A stretch of 64,000 nucleotides of DNA from Micrococcus cohnii (GCF_014205175.1 NZ_JACHNA010000001.1:1984001-2048000), one strand, 5' to 3'. Shown: positions 50,505-59,971, numbered from the stretch's first letter. Translations and numbers: made by a program. Notes: generated by a model not told the origin, from the sequence alone.

Positions 50505-50625
50505 GTCACTCCAGCGGGCGGAAAGGCCCCTCGCGGTCACTCCAGCGGGCGGTATAGCCGCATTTTTCGCGGTCTGAGCGCCCATGCGCATGACTGGTCG
50601 CCCACATAACGCCCACTGCCATGAC
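50505..50625. repeat. Structured 121-bp intergenic repeat, copy B
   Basis: Same architecture as 48840-48960: direct units at 50505 and 50536, inverted units ending at 50594 and 50625, 31-bp periods and a 22-bp centre. The direct units are better conserved between copies than the inverted ones. Confidence 0.85.
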
Positions 50626-50808
50626 CGCTCGTCCTGCGCGTCCGCTCCCGAGTCGCCGCTCGGCCCCGCCCCGCACCCGCCGCGCGCCGAACCTGCCTCG
50701 CAGCCGCCGGCCTCGCCCCGCACCCGCCGCCCGCCGCACCCGCACCACGTCCCTGTCCACCGGCGGCGAACTCTCGTCCACAGCGGGCGTCGTCATGGCG
50801 GGGCCGGG

Positions 50809-50814
50809 TAGCCT
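50809..50814 (+). promoter_or_regulatory. Probable -10 of ftsH-fol operon
   Basis: TAGCCT about 88 bases before the ftsH GTG; the leader ends in an AGGAG ribosome-binding site. -35 not clear. Confidence 0.4.
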
Positions 50815-50901
50815 GGTCCCTCGGGCCCTCGCCCGACGTTATCGCCACCCGGTCTCCGGCCATTCGGTCGCGGGCCGCGCAACGACAGGAGCAACGCGCG
50901 C

Positions 50902-52923
50902 GTGGAGGACAAGAAACCCGCATCGGGCATGAAGCGGTTCCTGCAGGGACCGTTTTTCTGGATCCTGCTCGCCCTGCTCGTGCTCGGCTTCGTGATCCCC
51001 GCCCTCGTGCAGCCGCAGCGCAGCCAGGTCGACACGAACGTCGGCATGGCCATGCTCAGGGACGGCAAGGTGGCCGAGGCGCTGATCGACGACGGCGAGC
51101 AGCGCGTGGACCTGTCCCTGCGTGAGCCCTACAAGCAGGACGGCGACGACCTCGGCAAGGAGGTCTTCTTCTACTATTCCGAGGCCCGCGCCGAGAAGGT
51201 CGCGACGGCCATGGACGAGTCACAGGTCGACGGCTACACGGACGAGCCGGAACGGTCGAACTGGCTGCTCTCCCTGCTGGGGTTCATCGTCCCGTTCCTG
51301 CTGATCTTCCTGCTCTTCTGGTTCCTCATGTCCCGCATGCAGGGCGGCAGCGGCAAGATGATGCAGTTCGGCAAGTCCCGGGCGAAGCTCATCAACAAGG
51401 AGGACCCGGACGTCCTGTTCAAGGATGTGGCCGGCGCGGACGAGGCCGTCGAGGAGCTCGAGGAGATCAAGGAGTTCCTCACCCAGCCCGAGCGTTTCCA
51501 CAAGGTGGGCGCGAAGATCCCGAAGGGCGTCATGCTCTACGGCCCTCCCGGCACCGGCAAGACGTTGCTGGCCAAGGCCGTCGCGGGCGAGGCGAACGTG
51601 CCCTTCTACTCGATCTCCGGTTCGGACTTCGTCGAGATGTTCGTCGGCGTGGGCGCCTCCCGCGTGCGCGACCTGTTCGAGCAGGCCAAGAGTCACGCTC
51701 CCGCGATCATCTTCGTTGACGAGATCGACGCGGTCGGCCGTGCCCGCGGTGTCGGCATGGGCGGCGGCAACGATGAGCGCGAGCAGACCCTGAACCAGAT
51801 GCTCGTCGAGATGGACGGCTTCGACGCCTCGACGAACGTCATCCTGATCGCCGCGACGAACCGGCCGGACGTGCTGGATCCGGCATTGCTGCGCCCGGGC
51901 CGCTTCGACCGGCAGATCCCCGTGGAGGCCCCGGACCTCGACGGCCGCGCCCGGATCCTCGAGGTGCACGCCACGGGCAAGCCGATTTCCCTCGACGTGG
52001 ATCTGCGCCAGATCGCCAAGCGCACCCCCGGCTTCACGGGCGCGGACCTGGCCAACGTCATCAATGAGGCGGCGCTGCTGACGGCCCGTTCGCACAACAA
52101 CGTGATCGACGCGGTGGCGTTCGACGAGGCGATCGACCGTGTCATGGCCGGCCCGCAGAAGCGCACGCGCCTGATGAACGAGCACGAACGCAAGGTCACC
52201 GCCTACCACGAGGGCGGCCACGCGCTCGTCGCGGCCGGTCTGCGGCACTCGGCCCCGGTCACGAAGATCACCATCCTGCCGCGCGGCCGCGCGCTGGGCT
52301 ACACGATGGTCGTGCCCGAAAACGACAAGTACTCGGTGACGCGCAACGAGCTGCTCGACCAGCTGGCCTACGCGATGGGCGGCCGCGTCGCCGAGGAGGT
52401 CGTTTTCCACGACCCGTCCACGGGCGCGGCGAACGACATTCAGAAGGCCACCGAGACGGCCCGGAAGATGGTCACCGAGTACGGCATGAGCGCGAAGGTC
52501 GGCGCCGTGAAGCTCGGCGCGGCGGACACGGAGCCCTTTGGCCACGGCGCCGGCGGTGGCTCTCGCGGCTACTCGGAGGAGCTGGCCTACCTGGTCGACG
52601 CCGAGGTGCGGCAGCTGATGGACCAGGCGCACGAGGAGGCGCACTGGGTGATCACCCAGAACCGGGACATCCTCGACCGGCTCGCCTACGAGCTGCTCGA
52701 GCGAGAGACCCTCAACCAGGAGGACGTCGCCGAGATCTTCGCGGGAATCCGTCAGCGCGATCCGCGGCCCGTGTGGTTCGCCGCCGACGATCGGCCGCAC
52801 CAGGATCAGCCCCCCGTGCTGTCCCCGCAGGAGCGCCGCGCCCGCCTGGGCGAGGGCGAGCAGACGCCCGTCGGTATCGAGTCCACGACCGTCCCGGGAG
52901 ACGACCATGACGCCTCGCACTGA
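50902..52923 (+). CDS. ftsH: ATP-dependent zinc metalloprotease FtsH
   Basis: 673-aa membrane AAA protease degrading membrane and regulatory proteins. Two transmembrane helices (about 17-36 and 120-140) flank a short extracytoplasmic domain. The AAA module has Walker A GPPGTGKT near 214, Walker B IIFVDEID, the SRH ([19 protein letters not shown]), and the M41 zinc site HEGGH at 436-440 with the third ligand in [10 protein letters not shown]. The C-terminal tail (about 615-673) is Pro/Asp/Glu-rich. GTG start with AGGAG upstream. It overlaps folE, the usual order. Confidence 0.96.
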   Translation: MEDKKPASGMKRFLQGPFFWILLALLVLGFVIPALVQPQRSQVDTNVGMAMLRDGKVAEALIDDGEQRVDLSLREPYKQDGDDLGKEVFFYYSEARAEKVATAMDESQVDGYTDEPERSNWLLSLLGFIVPFLLIFLLFWFLMSRMQGGSGKMMQFGKSRAKLINKEDPDVLFKDVAGADEAVEELEEIKEFLTQPERFHKVGAKIPKGVMLYGPPGTGKTLLAKAVAGEANVPFYSISGSDFVEMFVGVGASRVRDLFEQAKSHAPAIIFVDEIDAVGRARGVGMGGGNDEREQTLNQMLVEMDGFDASTNVILIAATNRPDVLDPALLRPGRFDRQIPVEAPDLDGRARILEVHATGKPISLDVDLRQIAKRTPGFTGADLANVINEAALLTARSHNNVIDAVAFDEAIDRVMAGPQKRTRLMNEHERKVTAYHEGGHALVAAGLRHSAPVTKITILPRGRALGYTMVVPENDKYSVTRNELLDQLAYAMGGRVAEEVVFHDPSTGAANDIQKATETARKMVTEYGMSAKVGAVKLGAADTEPFGHGAGGGSRGYSEELAYLVDAEVRQLMDQAHEEAHWVITQNRDILDRLAYELLERETLNQEDVAEIFAGIRQRDPRPVWFAADDRPHQDQPPVLSPQERRARLGEGEQTPVGIESTTVPGDDHDASH

Positions 52924-53689
52924 CGGCGCCGGCGCGGACTGGCCGGAGGACTGGATCAACGGCGGTGCCGCCGCGCGGCAGATGCCTGCCCCTCAGGGGC
53001 AGCCCGTGACGGAGGACTCCACCCCGGAGGCGCAGCCCTCGCCGCAGGACCAGCCCGTTCCGCTGGACACCGGAGCCCTCACGGCGGTCACCGGCGTGCC
53101 GGGAACCTTCGACCCCGCCTCGACCGCCGTGGACCGACCGCGCATCGAGGCCGCCGTGCGCGAGATCCTCGAGGCGATCGGCGAGGACCCGGAGCGCGAG
53201 GGGCTGCACGAGACGCCGAAGCGCGTCGCGAAGGCCTACGCCGAGTTCTTCGCGGGGCTGCATCAGCGCCCCGAGCAGGTGCTCGGCACGACCTTCGACA
53301 TCGCGCACGAGGAGCTCGTGCTCGTCAAGGACATCCCGTTCTACTCGACGTGCGAGCACCACCTCGTCCCGTTCCACGGAACCGCGCACATCGGTTACAT
53401 CCCGGGTGAGGAGGGCCGTGTCACGGGGCTGTCGAAGCTCGCCCGGCTGGTCGAGCTGTACGCGCGCCGTCCGCAGGTGCAGGAGCGGCTCACTACGCAG
53501 ATCGTCGAGGCGCTCGTCGAGCACCTGGCCCCGCGCGGGGCGATCGTCGTGGTGCAGGCCGAGCACATGTGCATGTCCATGCGTGGCGTGCGCAAGCCCG
53601 GTGCCAAGACCGTCACGTCGGCGGTGCGCGGCCAGCTGCGCGACCCGTCCACCCGTTCCGAGGCCATGAGCCTGATCCTGAACGGCTGA
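52907..53689 (+). CDS. folE: GTP cyclohydrolase I
   Basis: 260-aa type IA enzyme catalysing the first step of folate synthesis, GTP to dihydroneopterin triphosphate. The core starts near residue 78 ([22 protein letters not shown]) and contains the zinc ligands in [14 protein letters not shown] and [14 protein letters not shown], with [13 protein letters not shown] between. The first 75 residues are Pro/Gln/Asp-rich and probably disordered, longer than in most bacteria. The ATG lies inside the ftsH 3' end (17-base overlap), so ftsH and folate genes are co-expressed. Confidence 0.95.
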   Translation: MTPRTDGAGADWPEDWINGGAAARQMPAPQGQPVTEDSTPEAQPSPQDQPVPLDTGALTAVTGVPGTFDPASTAVDRPRIEAAVREILEAIGEDPEREGLHETPKRVAKAYAEFFAGLHQRPEQVLGTTFDIAHEELVLVKDIPFYSTCEHHLVPFHGTAHIGYIPGEEGRVTGLSKLARLVELYARRPQVQERLTTQIVEALVEHLAPRGAIVVVQAEHMCMSMRGVRKPGAKTVTSAVRGQLRDPSTRSEAMSLILNG

Positions 53690-53692
53690 CCC

Positions 53693-54628
53693 ATGGACCT
53701 GCTCGCGCGCCTTCCCCAGGACCGGACGCTCGTGATGGGCATCCTCAACGTCACCCCGGACTCTTTCTCCGACGGCGGCCGGCACGCCACGATGTCCGCG
53801 GCGATCGAGCACGGCCTCGCACTGATGTCGCAGGGCGCGGACATCGTCGACGTGGGCGGCGAGTCCACCCGGCCCGGTGCGACCCCCGTGCCGCCCGATC
53901 AGGAGCAGGAACGCATCCTGCCCGTGATCCGCGAGCTGCTCGCCGCGGGCGCGTGCGTCTCGGTGGACACGATGCACGCCGTGACCGCCGCGGCGGCTCT
54001 CGAGCTCGGCGAGGTGATCGTCAACGACGTCTCGGGGCTGCACGTCGAGGCGGACATGCCCGCGGTCGTCGCGGACTCCGGCGCCCCCTACGTACTCATG
54101 CACAACCGCGGCACCCCCACGACCATGGACGACCTCACCGGCTACGACAACGTCGTGGCGGATGTGCTGGCCGAGCTGCGGCAAGTGCGCGAGCGGCTCT
54201 ACCAGGCGGGCGTGCGGCCCGAACAGCTCATCACGGACCCGGGGCTGGGCTTCGCGAAGGCCGGCGAGCAGAACTGGGCGGTGCTGCGCGGCATCGACGG
54301 GCTCCACGCGCTCGGTCACCCCGTGCTCGTCGCGGCCTCCCGCAAACGGTTCCTCGGCACGCTGCTGGCCGCGCCGGAGGCGACCTCCGATGCGTCCTCG
54401 GCGGCCCGGCCCGGTGCGATCGACGCCCCCGCCCGGCCCCGCCCGGCCGAGGGACGTGACGCCGCCACCGCCGCGATCACCGCCCTGTCCGCCGAGCGCG
54501 GCGCGTGGGCGGTGCGTGTGCACGACGTAGCCGCCTCGGCTGACGCCGTGCGCACCGTGGCCGCCTGGCACGGCTCGCCCGCCCAGATCCGCGAGCGTCG
54601 CGGCGCGCAGCAGGCAGGCACAGCATGA
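53693..54628 (+). CDS. folP: Dihydropteroate synthase
   Basis: 311-aa sulfonamide-target enzyme joining p-aminobenzoate to dihydropterin pyrophosphate. Signatures: MGILNVTPDSFSDGGRH, DIVDVGGESTRPGA, VIVNDVSGL, LITDPGLGFAKAGEQN, VAASRKRFLG and the final RVHDVAASADAVR. A low-complexity insertion of about 35 Ala/Pro/Asp-rich residues lies between RKRFLGTLL and RDAATAAI, just before the last helices. It starts three bases after the folE stop and overlaps folB by four bases. Confidence 0.95.
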   Translation: MDLLARLPQDRTLVMGILNVTPDSFSDGGRHATMSAAIEHGLALMSQGADIVDVGGESTRPGATPVPPDQEQERILPVIRELLAAGACVSVDTMHAVTAAAALELGEVIVNDVSGLHVEADMPAVVADSGAPYVLMHNRGTPTTMDDLTGYDNVVADVLAELRQVRERLYQAGVRPEQLITDPGLGFAKAGEQNWAVLRGIDGLHALGHPVLVAASRKRFLGTLLAAPEATSDASSAARPGAIDAPARPRPAEGRDAATAAITALSAERGAWAVRVHDVAASADAVRTVAAWHGSPAQIRERRGAQQAGTA

Positions 54629-55047
54629 TCCGTGGACACGAGCACCGGGGGCGGGACCGGCGCGAACCACCGACCGAGCTGGATCGCATCACCCTGACCG
54701 GCCTCACCGCGTACGGCTACCACGGGGTGCTGCACCGGGAGAAGCGCGAGGGCCAGCGGTTCGTCACGGACGTGGTCATGCACGTCGACGCCGCCTCCCC
54801 GGCCGAGTCCGACGACCTGGCGCTCACCGTGAACTACGCCGAGGTCGCGGACACCGTGATCGAGCTCGTCACGGGCGAGTCGCTCGACCTGATTGAGACC
54901 CTGGCCGAACGGATCGCCGGCGCCGTCCTGCGCACGCAGCCGCTCGTGCACGTCGTCGAGGTGACGGTCCACAAACCGCAGGCGCCGATCCCGCACGAGT
55001 TCGTCGACGTGTCCGTGACCGTGCGGCGGGTCCGGGGCGAGGAGTAG
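54625..55047 (+). CDS. folB: Dihydroneopterin aldolase
   Basis: 140-aa enzyme converting dihydroneopterin to hydroxymethyl-dihydropterin and glycolaldehyde. LDRITLTGLTAYGYHGVLHREKREGQ is the canonical start of the fold, with the catalytic Tyr/Lys region and VEVTVHKPQAPIPHEF near the end (Lys general acid/base). About 17 extra N-terminal residues precede the fold. ATGA overlap with folP; folK follows six bases later. Confidence 0.94.
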   Translation: MIRGHEHRGRDRREPPTELDRITLTGLTAYGYHGVLHREKREGQRFVTDVVMHVDAASPAESDDLALTVNYAEVADTVIELVTGESLDLIETLAERIAGAVLRTQPLVHVVEVTVHKPQAPIPHEFVDVSVTVRRVRGEE

Positions 55048-55053
55048 CCCGTC

Positions 55054-55602
55054 ATGCCCGACCTCGCGCACCCCGCCGAAGGCGCGGCCCCGACTCCCGA
55101 GCTGGCCGCCCGCCCGGCCGGCCCCGTCGATGTGGTCCTTGCGCTCGGGGCGAACCTCGGCGACCCGGACGCGACCCTCGACGCCGCCATCGCGGCCCTG
55201 CGCCGCGCTGAGGAACTCACCGACGTCCGGCCGTCCCCGCGCGCCCGCACCGCTCCGGTCGGCGGTCCTCCCGGTCAGCCGGACTACCGGAACCAGGTGG
55301 TGCTCGCCCGCACGGACCGCTCCGCGTGGGAGCTGCTGCGCCTGGCGCACCGGCTCGAGCACGAGCACGGCCGCCGTCGCGAGGTCCGCTGGGGGCCCCG
55401 CACTCTCGACGTCGATCTCATCGTTCACGGCCGCCTGCGCAGCGACCACCCGGACCTGACGCTGCCGCACCCCCGTGCCGCCGAGCGGGCGTTCGTCCTG
55501 CTGCCGTGGCTGTGGCTGGATCCCGCTGCGACGCTCGACGGTCGCCGCGTCGCAGACCTGGTCTCTCGCGCCGCCGACGCCGAGGGGGTGCGGCAGGCAT
55601 GA
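55054..55602 (+). CDS. folK: 2-amino-4-hydroxy-6-hydroxymethyldihydropteridine pyrophosphokinase
   Basis: 182-aa HPPK, which pyrophosphorylates hydroxymethyl-dihydropterin from ATP. Features: LALGANLGDPDATLDAAIAAL, the FxNxV-like region PDYRNQVVLARTD, RREVRWGPRTLDVDLIVHG (metal-binding DVD) and LPHPRAAERAFVLLPW. About 25 disordered residues precede the fold. With folE, folP and folB it completes a contiguous pterin-to-dihydropteroate branch. Its stop overlaps the DUF3180 gene start. Confidence 0.94.
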   Translation: MPDLAHPAEGAAPTPELAARPAGPVDVVLALGANLGDPDATLDAAIAALRRAEELTDVRPSPRARTAPVGGPPGQPDYRNQVVLARTDRSAWELLRLAHRLEHEHGRRREVRWGPRTLDVDLIVHGRLRSDHPDLTLPHPRAAERAFVLLPWLWLDPAATLDGRRVADLVSRAADAEGVRQA

Positions 55603-56147
55603 TCTCGCTGCGCACCTGGTGGCTGCCCGGCCTGGGCGTGCTCGCGGGCGTGGCCGGCTGGGCCGTCACGCACCTCGGCGAGGGCCGCGGCTGGGGCATC
55701 CCGTCGCTCGGCGTCTCCGGGATGGTCGCCCTGGCGGGGGCGATCCTCGCGTGCCTGCTGCTCGGGCTGCGCATCCGCGCCGACCGGAAGAAGCCGCTCG
55801 CCCAGCGCATGAACGGCCCCGACGCCGCCCGCGTGCTCGTCCTCGCACAGGCCGGAGGGTTCAGCGGGGCCCTGCTCGGCGGCTGGCACGCCGGCGCCGC
55901 GATCGCCGTCGCGCTGCGCCCGGTCCTGGCGACCGCCGCCCTGATCGGACCCGTGGTCCTCGCGGTGCTCGGCCTCCTGCTCGCGCTGACGGGCCTGCTG
56001 GTCGAGTCGTGGTGCCGGGTCACCGGCGGTGATGACGAGGACGACGGCGATACCATTGGGCCCGGCCATCGGGCCGAGGGCCGCGGAGTGCGTGGCCGAC
56101 CACCGCAGACCGAGGGAGGCTACGCCCATGCCGGCGATGGAGCTTGA
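55599..56147 (+). CDS. DUF3180 family membrane protein
   Basis: 182-aa protein with four hydrophobic helices (about 8-24, 36-58, 78-102 and 108-136) and an acidic/Gly-rich cytoplasmic tail. The family (DUF3180) is conserved after folK in Actinobacteria, and its function is unknown. MISLRTWWLPGLGVLAGVAG is the start; ATGA overlap with the folK stop. The tail overlaps the next gene by 20 bases, where GAGGGAGG supplies that gene's ribosome-binding site. Confidence 0.88.
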   Translation: MISLRTWWLPGLGVLAGVAGWAVTHLGEGRGWGIPSLGVSGMVALAGAILACLLLGLRIRADRKKPLAQRMNGPDAARVLVLAQAGGFSGALLGGWHAGAAIAVALRPVLATAALIGPVVLAVLGLLLALTGLLVESWCRVTGGDDEDDGDTIGPGHRAEGRGVRGRPPQTEGGYAHAGDGA

Positions 56148-56634
56148 CGGGGTCGTCTTCACCCCCGTCTCCCCGAAGCTGACCACCGTCCGGTACATCT
56201 CAGCCGCGATCTGGGCGCTGCTGCGCCTGGCCCTGTTCGGCGCGCCGCTCGTGCTGATGCTCACCGGGGTGTGGCCCGAGTTCTGGCCGTGGCTGGCGTG
56301 GGCACTGCTGGCCGTCGGCGTCGTGTGGACCGCGATCGCGCTGGCGCTGGTCCCACGTCGCGTGCGTGCCCTGGGCTACGCCGAGCGTGAGGACGACCTG
56401 TTGTGGCGCTCGGGCATTCTGTTCCGCTCCGTCAAGGCCGTGCCCTACGGGCGCCTGCAGTACGTGGACGTCGAGGACGGGCCGCTGCTGCGCCGCTTCG
56501 ACCTGCAGAAGGTCACGCTCAAGACCGCCTCCGACTCCGCCGACCTCGAGATCCCCGGCCTGACGAAGGCTGAGGCGCAGCGGCTGCGCGAGGTGCTCAT
56601 GTCCCGCGGACAGGCGAAGCTGGCCGGCCTGTGA
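56128..56634 (+). CDS. PH-domain membrane protein (YdbS-type)
   Basis: 168 aa: short N-terminus, two hydrophobic helices (about 18-40 and 46-70), then a bacterial PH-2 domain with LGYAEREDDLLWRSGILFRS, VPYGRLQYVDVEDGPLLRRF and LEIPGL. YdbS/YdbT pairs in Firmicutes protect against some antimicrobial peptides; the role here is unknown. ATG 56128 is chosen for its GAGGGAGG ribosome-binding site. The GTG of the larger PH protein overlaps its stop, so they are made together. Confidence 0.86.
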   Translation: MPAMELDGVVFTPVSPKLTTVRYISAAIWALLRLALFGAPLVLMLTGVWPEFWPWLAWALLAVGVVWTAIALALVPRRVRALGYAEREDDLLWRSGILFRSVKAVPYGRLQYVDVEDGPLLRRFDLQKVTLKTASDSADLEIPGLTKAEAQRLREVLMSRGQAKLAGL

Positions 56635-58418
56635 GCGAGCAGGCGCACACCGACGCAGAGGCGGCAGACGCCGGCCCGGCCTGGACCCGCGTCCATCCGC
56701 TCTCCCCCTGGGTGCGCAGCTGGCTCGCGATCCTGATCGTCGGGTTCACGGTGCTGCGCGACCTCATCGAGCAGACCGTCGGCGCCCTGTTCGGCGCCGG
56801 CCGCAAGGCCGAGCGCGGCCCCGTGGAGGAGTTCGACCTCGTGTTCGCCGCGGCCTTCCTGGGCGTCGCGCTGTTGCTGGCCGTCGTTGGCTTCGGCCTG
56901 TCCTGGTGGTTCACCCGGTTCCGCCTCGAGGACGAGCAGATCGCCCTGCGCGAGGGCTGGATCTTCCGCAAACAGCGGCACATGAAATACGACCGTATCC
57001 AGGCCGTCGACCTGCAGCACCCGCTGCTGCCGCGCCTGCTGGGCCTGGCGAAGGTGCAGGTCGAGGCCGTCGACGGCGGCGACACCGCGCTCGAGCTGCA
57101 GTTCCTGAAACGCTCCGAGGCCGAGCGGGTGCGCCGCGAGATCCTCGACCGCGCGGCCGGGCGCGAGCGGGACGAGGCGACGACGGGTGCGGCCGCAGAC
57201 GAGACTTCCTCGGAGGCCGCGGCGTCGGAGGCCCCGACCGTCGCCGACGCCCCGGAGGTCCACGGCACCGAGGCCGGTGTCGCATCCCGCCCTGGGCAGG
57301 GGAGCCTCGGCTCCCGCGTGCGCTCCCGGCTGCTGCTCGAGGACGAGGGCACCCGCATGCTCTCGGTGCCGACCGGTCGCCTGATTGGCTCGATCCTCTG
57401 CTCCGGCACGGTGCTCGGGACGGTGCTGACGCTGGCCGTCGTGGCCGGGGTGTTCCTGCTCGGGGTGTGGCTGCTGCCGGATGTCGGCTGGCTGCAGGGC
57501 GCGTGGCAGGAGGTGTTCCTGGGCCTCGGCGCGGGCGCCCTGCCGCTCGCTTTCGGTCTGGCCTCGGCCGCGTGGAAGGAGCTCAACCAGGGCTGGAACT
57601 TCACCGTCTTCCACACCGAGGATGGCCTGCGCCTGACCTATGGCCTCGCCGACTCCGTCTCCCAGACGATTCCGCCCGGCCGCGTGCAGGGCGTCACCGT
57701 GAAGCAGCCGCTGTGGTGGCGCCCGTTCGGCTGGCACCGGGTCACGGTGATCGTCGCCGGCTACGGCGGGGACGACGACGGCAAGCGCTCGGTGGCGCTG
57801 CCGGTCGGCCCGTTCGAGGACGTGCTGCGGGTGCTCGCGGTCGTGCTGCCCGAGCCGGGCGTCGAGGACGGCCGCGAGCTGATGACCCTGGCCATGCGCG
57901 GCTCCGGCACCGACGGAGGGTTCCGGCACGTGCCCCGCCGGGCGCGCGGCTACTTCCACTGGCACACGTGGCGGCGCAACGGCTTCACCGCGACGGACAC
58001 GCTGCTGATCGCCCGGTCCGGGCGGATCGGCCGTCGGTTCACGGCGGTCCAGCACGAGCGGATCGAGGCGGTCGAGATCGATCAGGGGCCCGTTCAGAAG
58101 CGGCTGCGTGTCGCCTCGCTCAATGTGTACGTCGCCGGCCGCCTGCTGCCCGTCACCGCCGCCGACGATCTCGACGAGGACGAGGTGCGCGCGCTGTTCG
58201 AGCGCGAGACCGCGATCGCCGCGGTCGCCCGGCGCCTGGCCGACCGCAACCGCTGGATGCGGCCCGAGGAGCTCGAACGCTTCGAACGTCAGCTCGAGAC
58301 GATGCGCCGGACGGCGGCCGAGGTGGCGGCGCAGCGCGGCCCGAGCGGCGACGCGCTGGTCGGCACGTCCACCGGCCCGGGACAGGACCCCGAAACGGCG
58401 AGGAGCACGCACACATGA
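56631..58418 (+). CDS. Large PH-domain membrane protein (YdbT-type)
   Basis: 595 aa with repeated bacterial PH-2 modules alternating with membrane helix pairs. Helices lie at about 25-45 and 68-92, then a PH module (FRLEDEQIALREGWIFRKQR, RIQAVDLQHPLLPRLLGLA). After an acidic linker come helices at about 246-285 and 292-310. A second module follows (GLRLTYGLADSVSQTIPPGR, WWRPFGWHRVTV) and a third near 455-520. Partner of the small PH protein immediately upstream (GTG overlap). Function unknown; probably scaffolds at the membrane. Confidence 0.87.
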   Translation: MSEQAHTDAEAADAGPAWTRVHPLSPWVRSWLAILIVGFTVLRDLIEQTVGALFGAGRKAERGPVEEFDLVFAAAFLGVALLLAVVGFGLSWWFTRFRLEDEQIALREGWIFRKQRHMKYDRIQAVDLQHPLLPRLLGLAKVQVEAVDGGDTALELQFLKRSEAERVRREILDRAAGRERDEATTGAAADETSSEAAASEAPTVADAPEVHGTEAGVASRPGQGSLGSRVRSRLLLEDEGTRMLSVPTGRLIGSILCSGTVLGTVLTLAVVAGVFLLGVWLLPDVGWLQGAWQEVFLGLGAGALPLAFGLASAAWKELNQGWNFTVFHTEDGLRLTYGLADSVSQTIPPGRVQGVTVKQPLWWRPFGWHRVTVIVAGYGGDDDGKRSVALPVGPFEDVLRVLAVVLPEPGVEDGRELMTLAMRGSGTDGGFRHVPRRARGYFHWHTWRRNGFTATDTLLIARSGRIGRRFTAVQHERIEAVEIDQGPVQKRLRVASLNVYVAGRLLPVTAADDLDEDEVRALFERETAIAAVARRLADRNRWMRPEELERFERQLETMRRTAAEVAAQRGPSGDALVGTSTGPGQDPETARSTHT

Positions 58419-59353
58419 ACGAGGGCATCGGCACGGGCGGGCTCGACCTCTCCGTCCCCGCGGACCAGCGGCCCGGCCGCCTCGGTGTCGGCGTGATCGG
58501 CGCCGGTCGCGTCGGCGCCGTGCTCGGGGCCGCCCTGCGCGAGGCCGGGCACACGATCACCGGCGTGCACGCGGTCTCGGAGGACTCTCGTACGCGCGCT
58601 GAGGCCCTGCTGCCCGAGGTCCCGGTGCTGGAGATCCCCGAGATCCTGCGGCGCTGCGAGATGGTCCTGTTCGCCGTCCCCGACGACGTGCTCGGGCAGC
58701 TCGTCGCGGGCCTCGTCGAGGCCGGTCACGTGCAGTCCGGTCATCTGCTCGTGCACACCTCCGGCCGCTACGGGGTGTCCGTCCTGGACCCGGTACGCGC
58801 GGTCGGCGCGATCCCGCTGGCGATCCACCCAGCCATGACGTTCACGGGCCTGAGTCTGGACCTGGCCCGGCTGAAGGACTGCGTGTTCGGCGTGACGGCG
58901 GACCCCGTCGTGTTGCCGGTCGCGCAGGCGCTCGCCGTCGAGATGGGCGGCGAGCCCGTCGTGGTGAAGGAGGCGGACCGGGCGCAGTACCACCTGGCGC
59001 TCTCGCACGGGTCGAACCACCTGGTCACCGTGGCGGCTCAGGCGCGGCGGCTGCTCGAGGACATCGGCGTCGAGGACGCCCGCCGGCTGCTGCGCCCGCT
59101 CATGGCCGCCTCCCTGGACAACGCCCTCGAGAACGGCGACGGCGCGCTGACCGGGCCGGTCGCCCGCGGGGACGTCGAGACGGTGCGCGGCCACCGCGAG
59201 ACCCTGCAGGCGCTCGTGGCCGAGGGGATGCCCGCCGACGTGCTCGCAACGTGGGAGGCCCTCGCCCGCGCGACGACCGACCGGGCCGAGGCCCGCGGGG
59301 CGCTGCGTCCCGACGTCGCGGCCCGGCTGCGCGGGGTGCTCGAGGAGGACTGA
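58415..59353 (+). CDS. Rossmann-like/DUF2520 domain oxidoreductase
   Basis: 312 aa. The N-terminal NAD(P)-binding Rossmann domain shows GVGVIGAGRVGAVLGAALRE, with VLFAVPDDVLG; the C-terminal helical DUF2520 domain begins around residue 165 and resembles 6-phosphogluconate/ketopantoate-reductase types. IHPAMTFTG is a family motif. In mycobacteria this gene precedes panC and panD and has been suggested to act in pantothenate synthesis. Here panC is not next to it, and a phosphatase gene lies on the other strand instead. ATGA overlap with the PH gene. Confidence 0.88.
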   Translation: MNEGIGTGGLDLSVPADQRPGRLGVGVIGAGRVGAVLGAALREAGHTITGVHAVSEDSRTRAEALLPEVPVLEIPEILRRCEMVLFAVPDDVLGQLVAGLVEAGHVQSGHLLVHTSGRYGVSVLDPVRAVGAIPLAIHPAMTFTGLSLDLARLKDCVFGVTADPVVLPVAQALAVEMGGEPVVVKEADRAQYHLALSHGSNHLVTVAAQARRLLEDIGVEDARRLLRPLMAASLDNALENGDGALTGPVARGDVETVRGHRETLQALVAEGMPADVLATWEALARATTDRAEARGALRPDVAARLRGVLEED

Positions 59354-59437
59354 GGTTGGCCCGGTGACCGCCTGGCCTCCCGGGCCGCCGTAGCGCCGTG
59401 ACGCCGGGCCCCGTGGCTGTGGTGTCCGCGTCTCGGG

Positions 59438-59959
59438 TCAGGTGCCTCGGCTGCGCAGTGTCTGCCGCACGAACGCCACCACGCCCGGCACGGCGTCCTC
59501 GATCTGCCGATACATCGCCTCGAACTGTTCGCGCGGGTGTCCCCACGGGTCCGGCACCTCGCGCACGCCAGCGGTGTCCGCGTCGGAGGCGAACTCCCCG
59601 AGCAGGCGCACTTTCGCGCGCTGGGCGTCGTCGGCGGCGAGGGCAAGCGCGTTCGCCCGGTTCGACTCATCCATCACGAGCAGCAGATCGGCCGTGGCCA
59701 GGTCCTCGGATGTGAGCTGGGCGCCGCGGGTGGTGAACTCGTAGCCGAGCTGTTCGCCGACCTCGATCGTGAGCTGATGCGGACGCTCGCCCACGTGATA
59801 GTCGGCCGTGCCGGCCGAGGCCACCTCGACGCCGCGGTCGCCGGCGCTGTTGTCGGTGACGTCGTGCGTCAGGTCCTCCCGTGCCAGGGCGCGGCGCAGC
59901 ACCGCCTCCGCAGCGGGGGAGCGGCAGATGTTTCCGAGGCAGACCGTGATGATGCGCAT
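59438..59959 (-). CDS. Low-molecular-weight protein-tyrosine phosphatase
   Basis: 173-aa LMW-PTP. The phosphate-binding loop C7-x5-R13 (VCLGNICRSP) is near the N-terminus and the general acid Asp lies in VPDPWGHPREQF. An insertion of about 15 residues (DNSAGDRG region) follows the first helix. Bacterial relatives control capsule or act as secreted effectors; nothing here points to either. ATG six bases from CAGACT, so probably leaderless. Confidence 0.93.
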   Translation of the reverse strand: MRIITVCLGNICRSPAAEAVLRRALAREDLTHDVTDNSAGDRGVEVASAGTADYHVGERPHQLTIEVGEQLGYEFTTRGAQLTSEDLATADLLLVMDESNRANALALAADDAQRAKVRLLGEFASDADTAGVREVPDPWGHPREQFEAMYRQIEDAVPGVVAFVRQTLRSRGT

Positions 59960-59971
59960 GCCATCAGTCTG
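59960..59971 (-). promoter_or_regulatory. Leaderless promoter of the LMW-PTP gene
   Basis: Minus strand CAGACT-GATGGC-ATG, six-base spacing. Confidence 0.45.
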
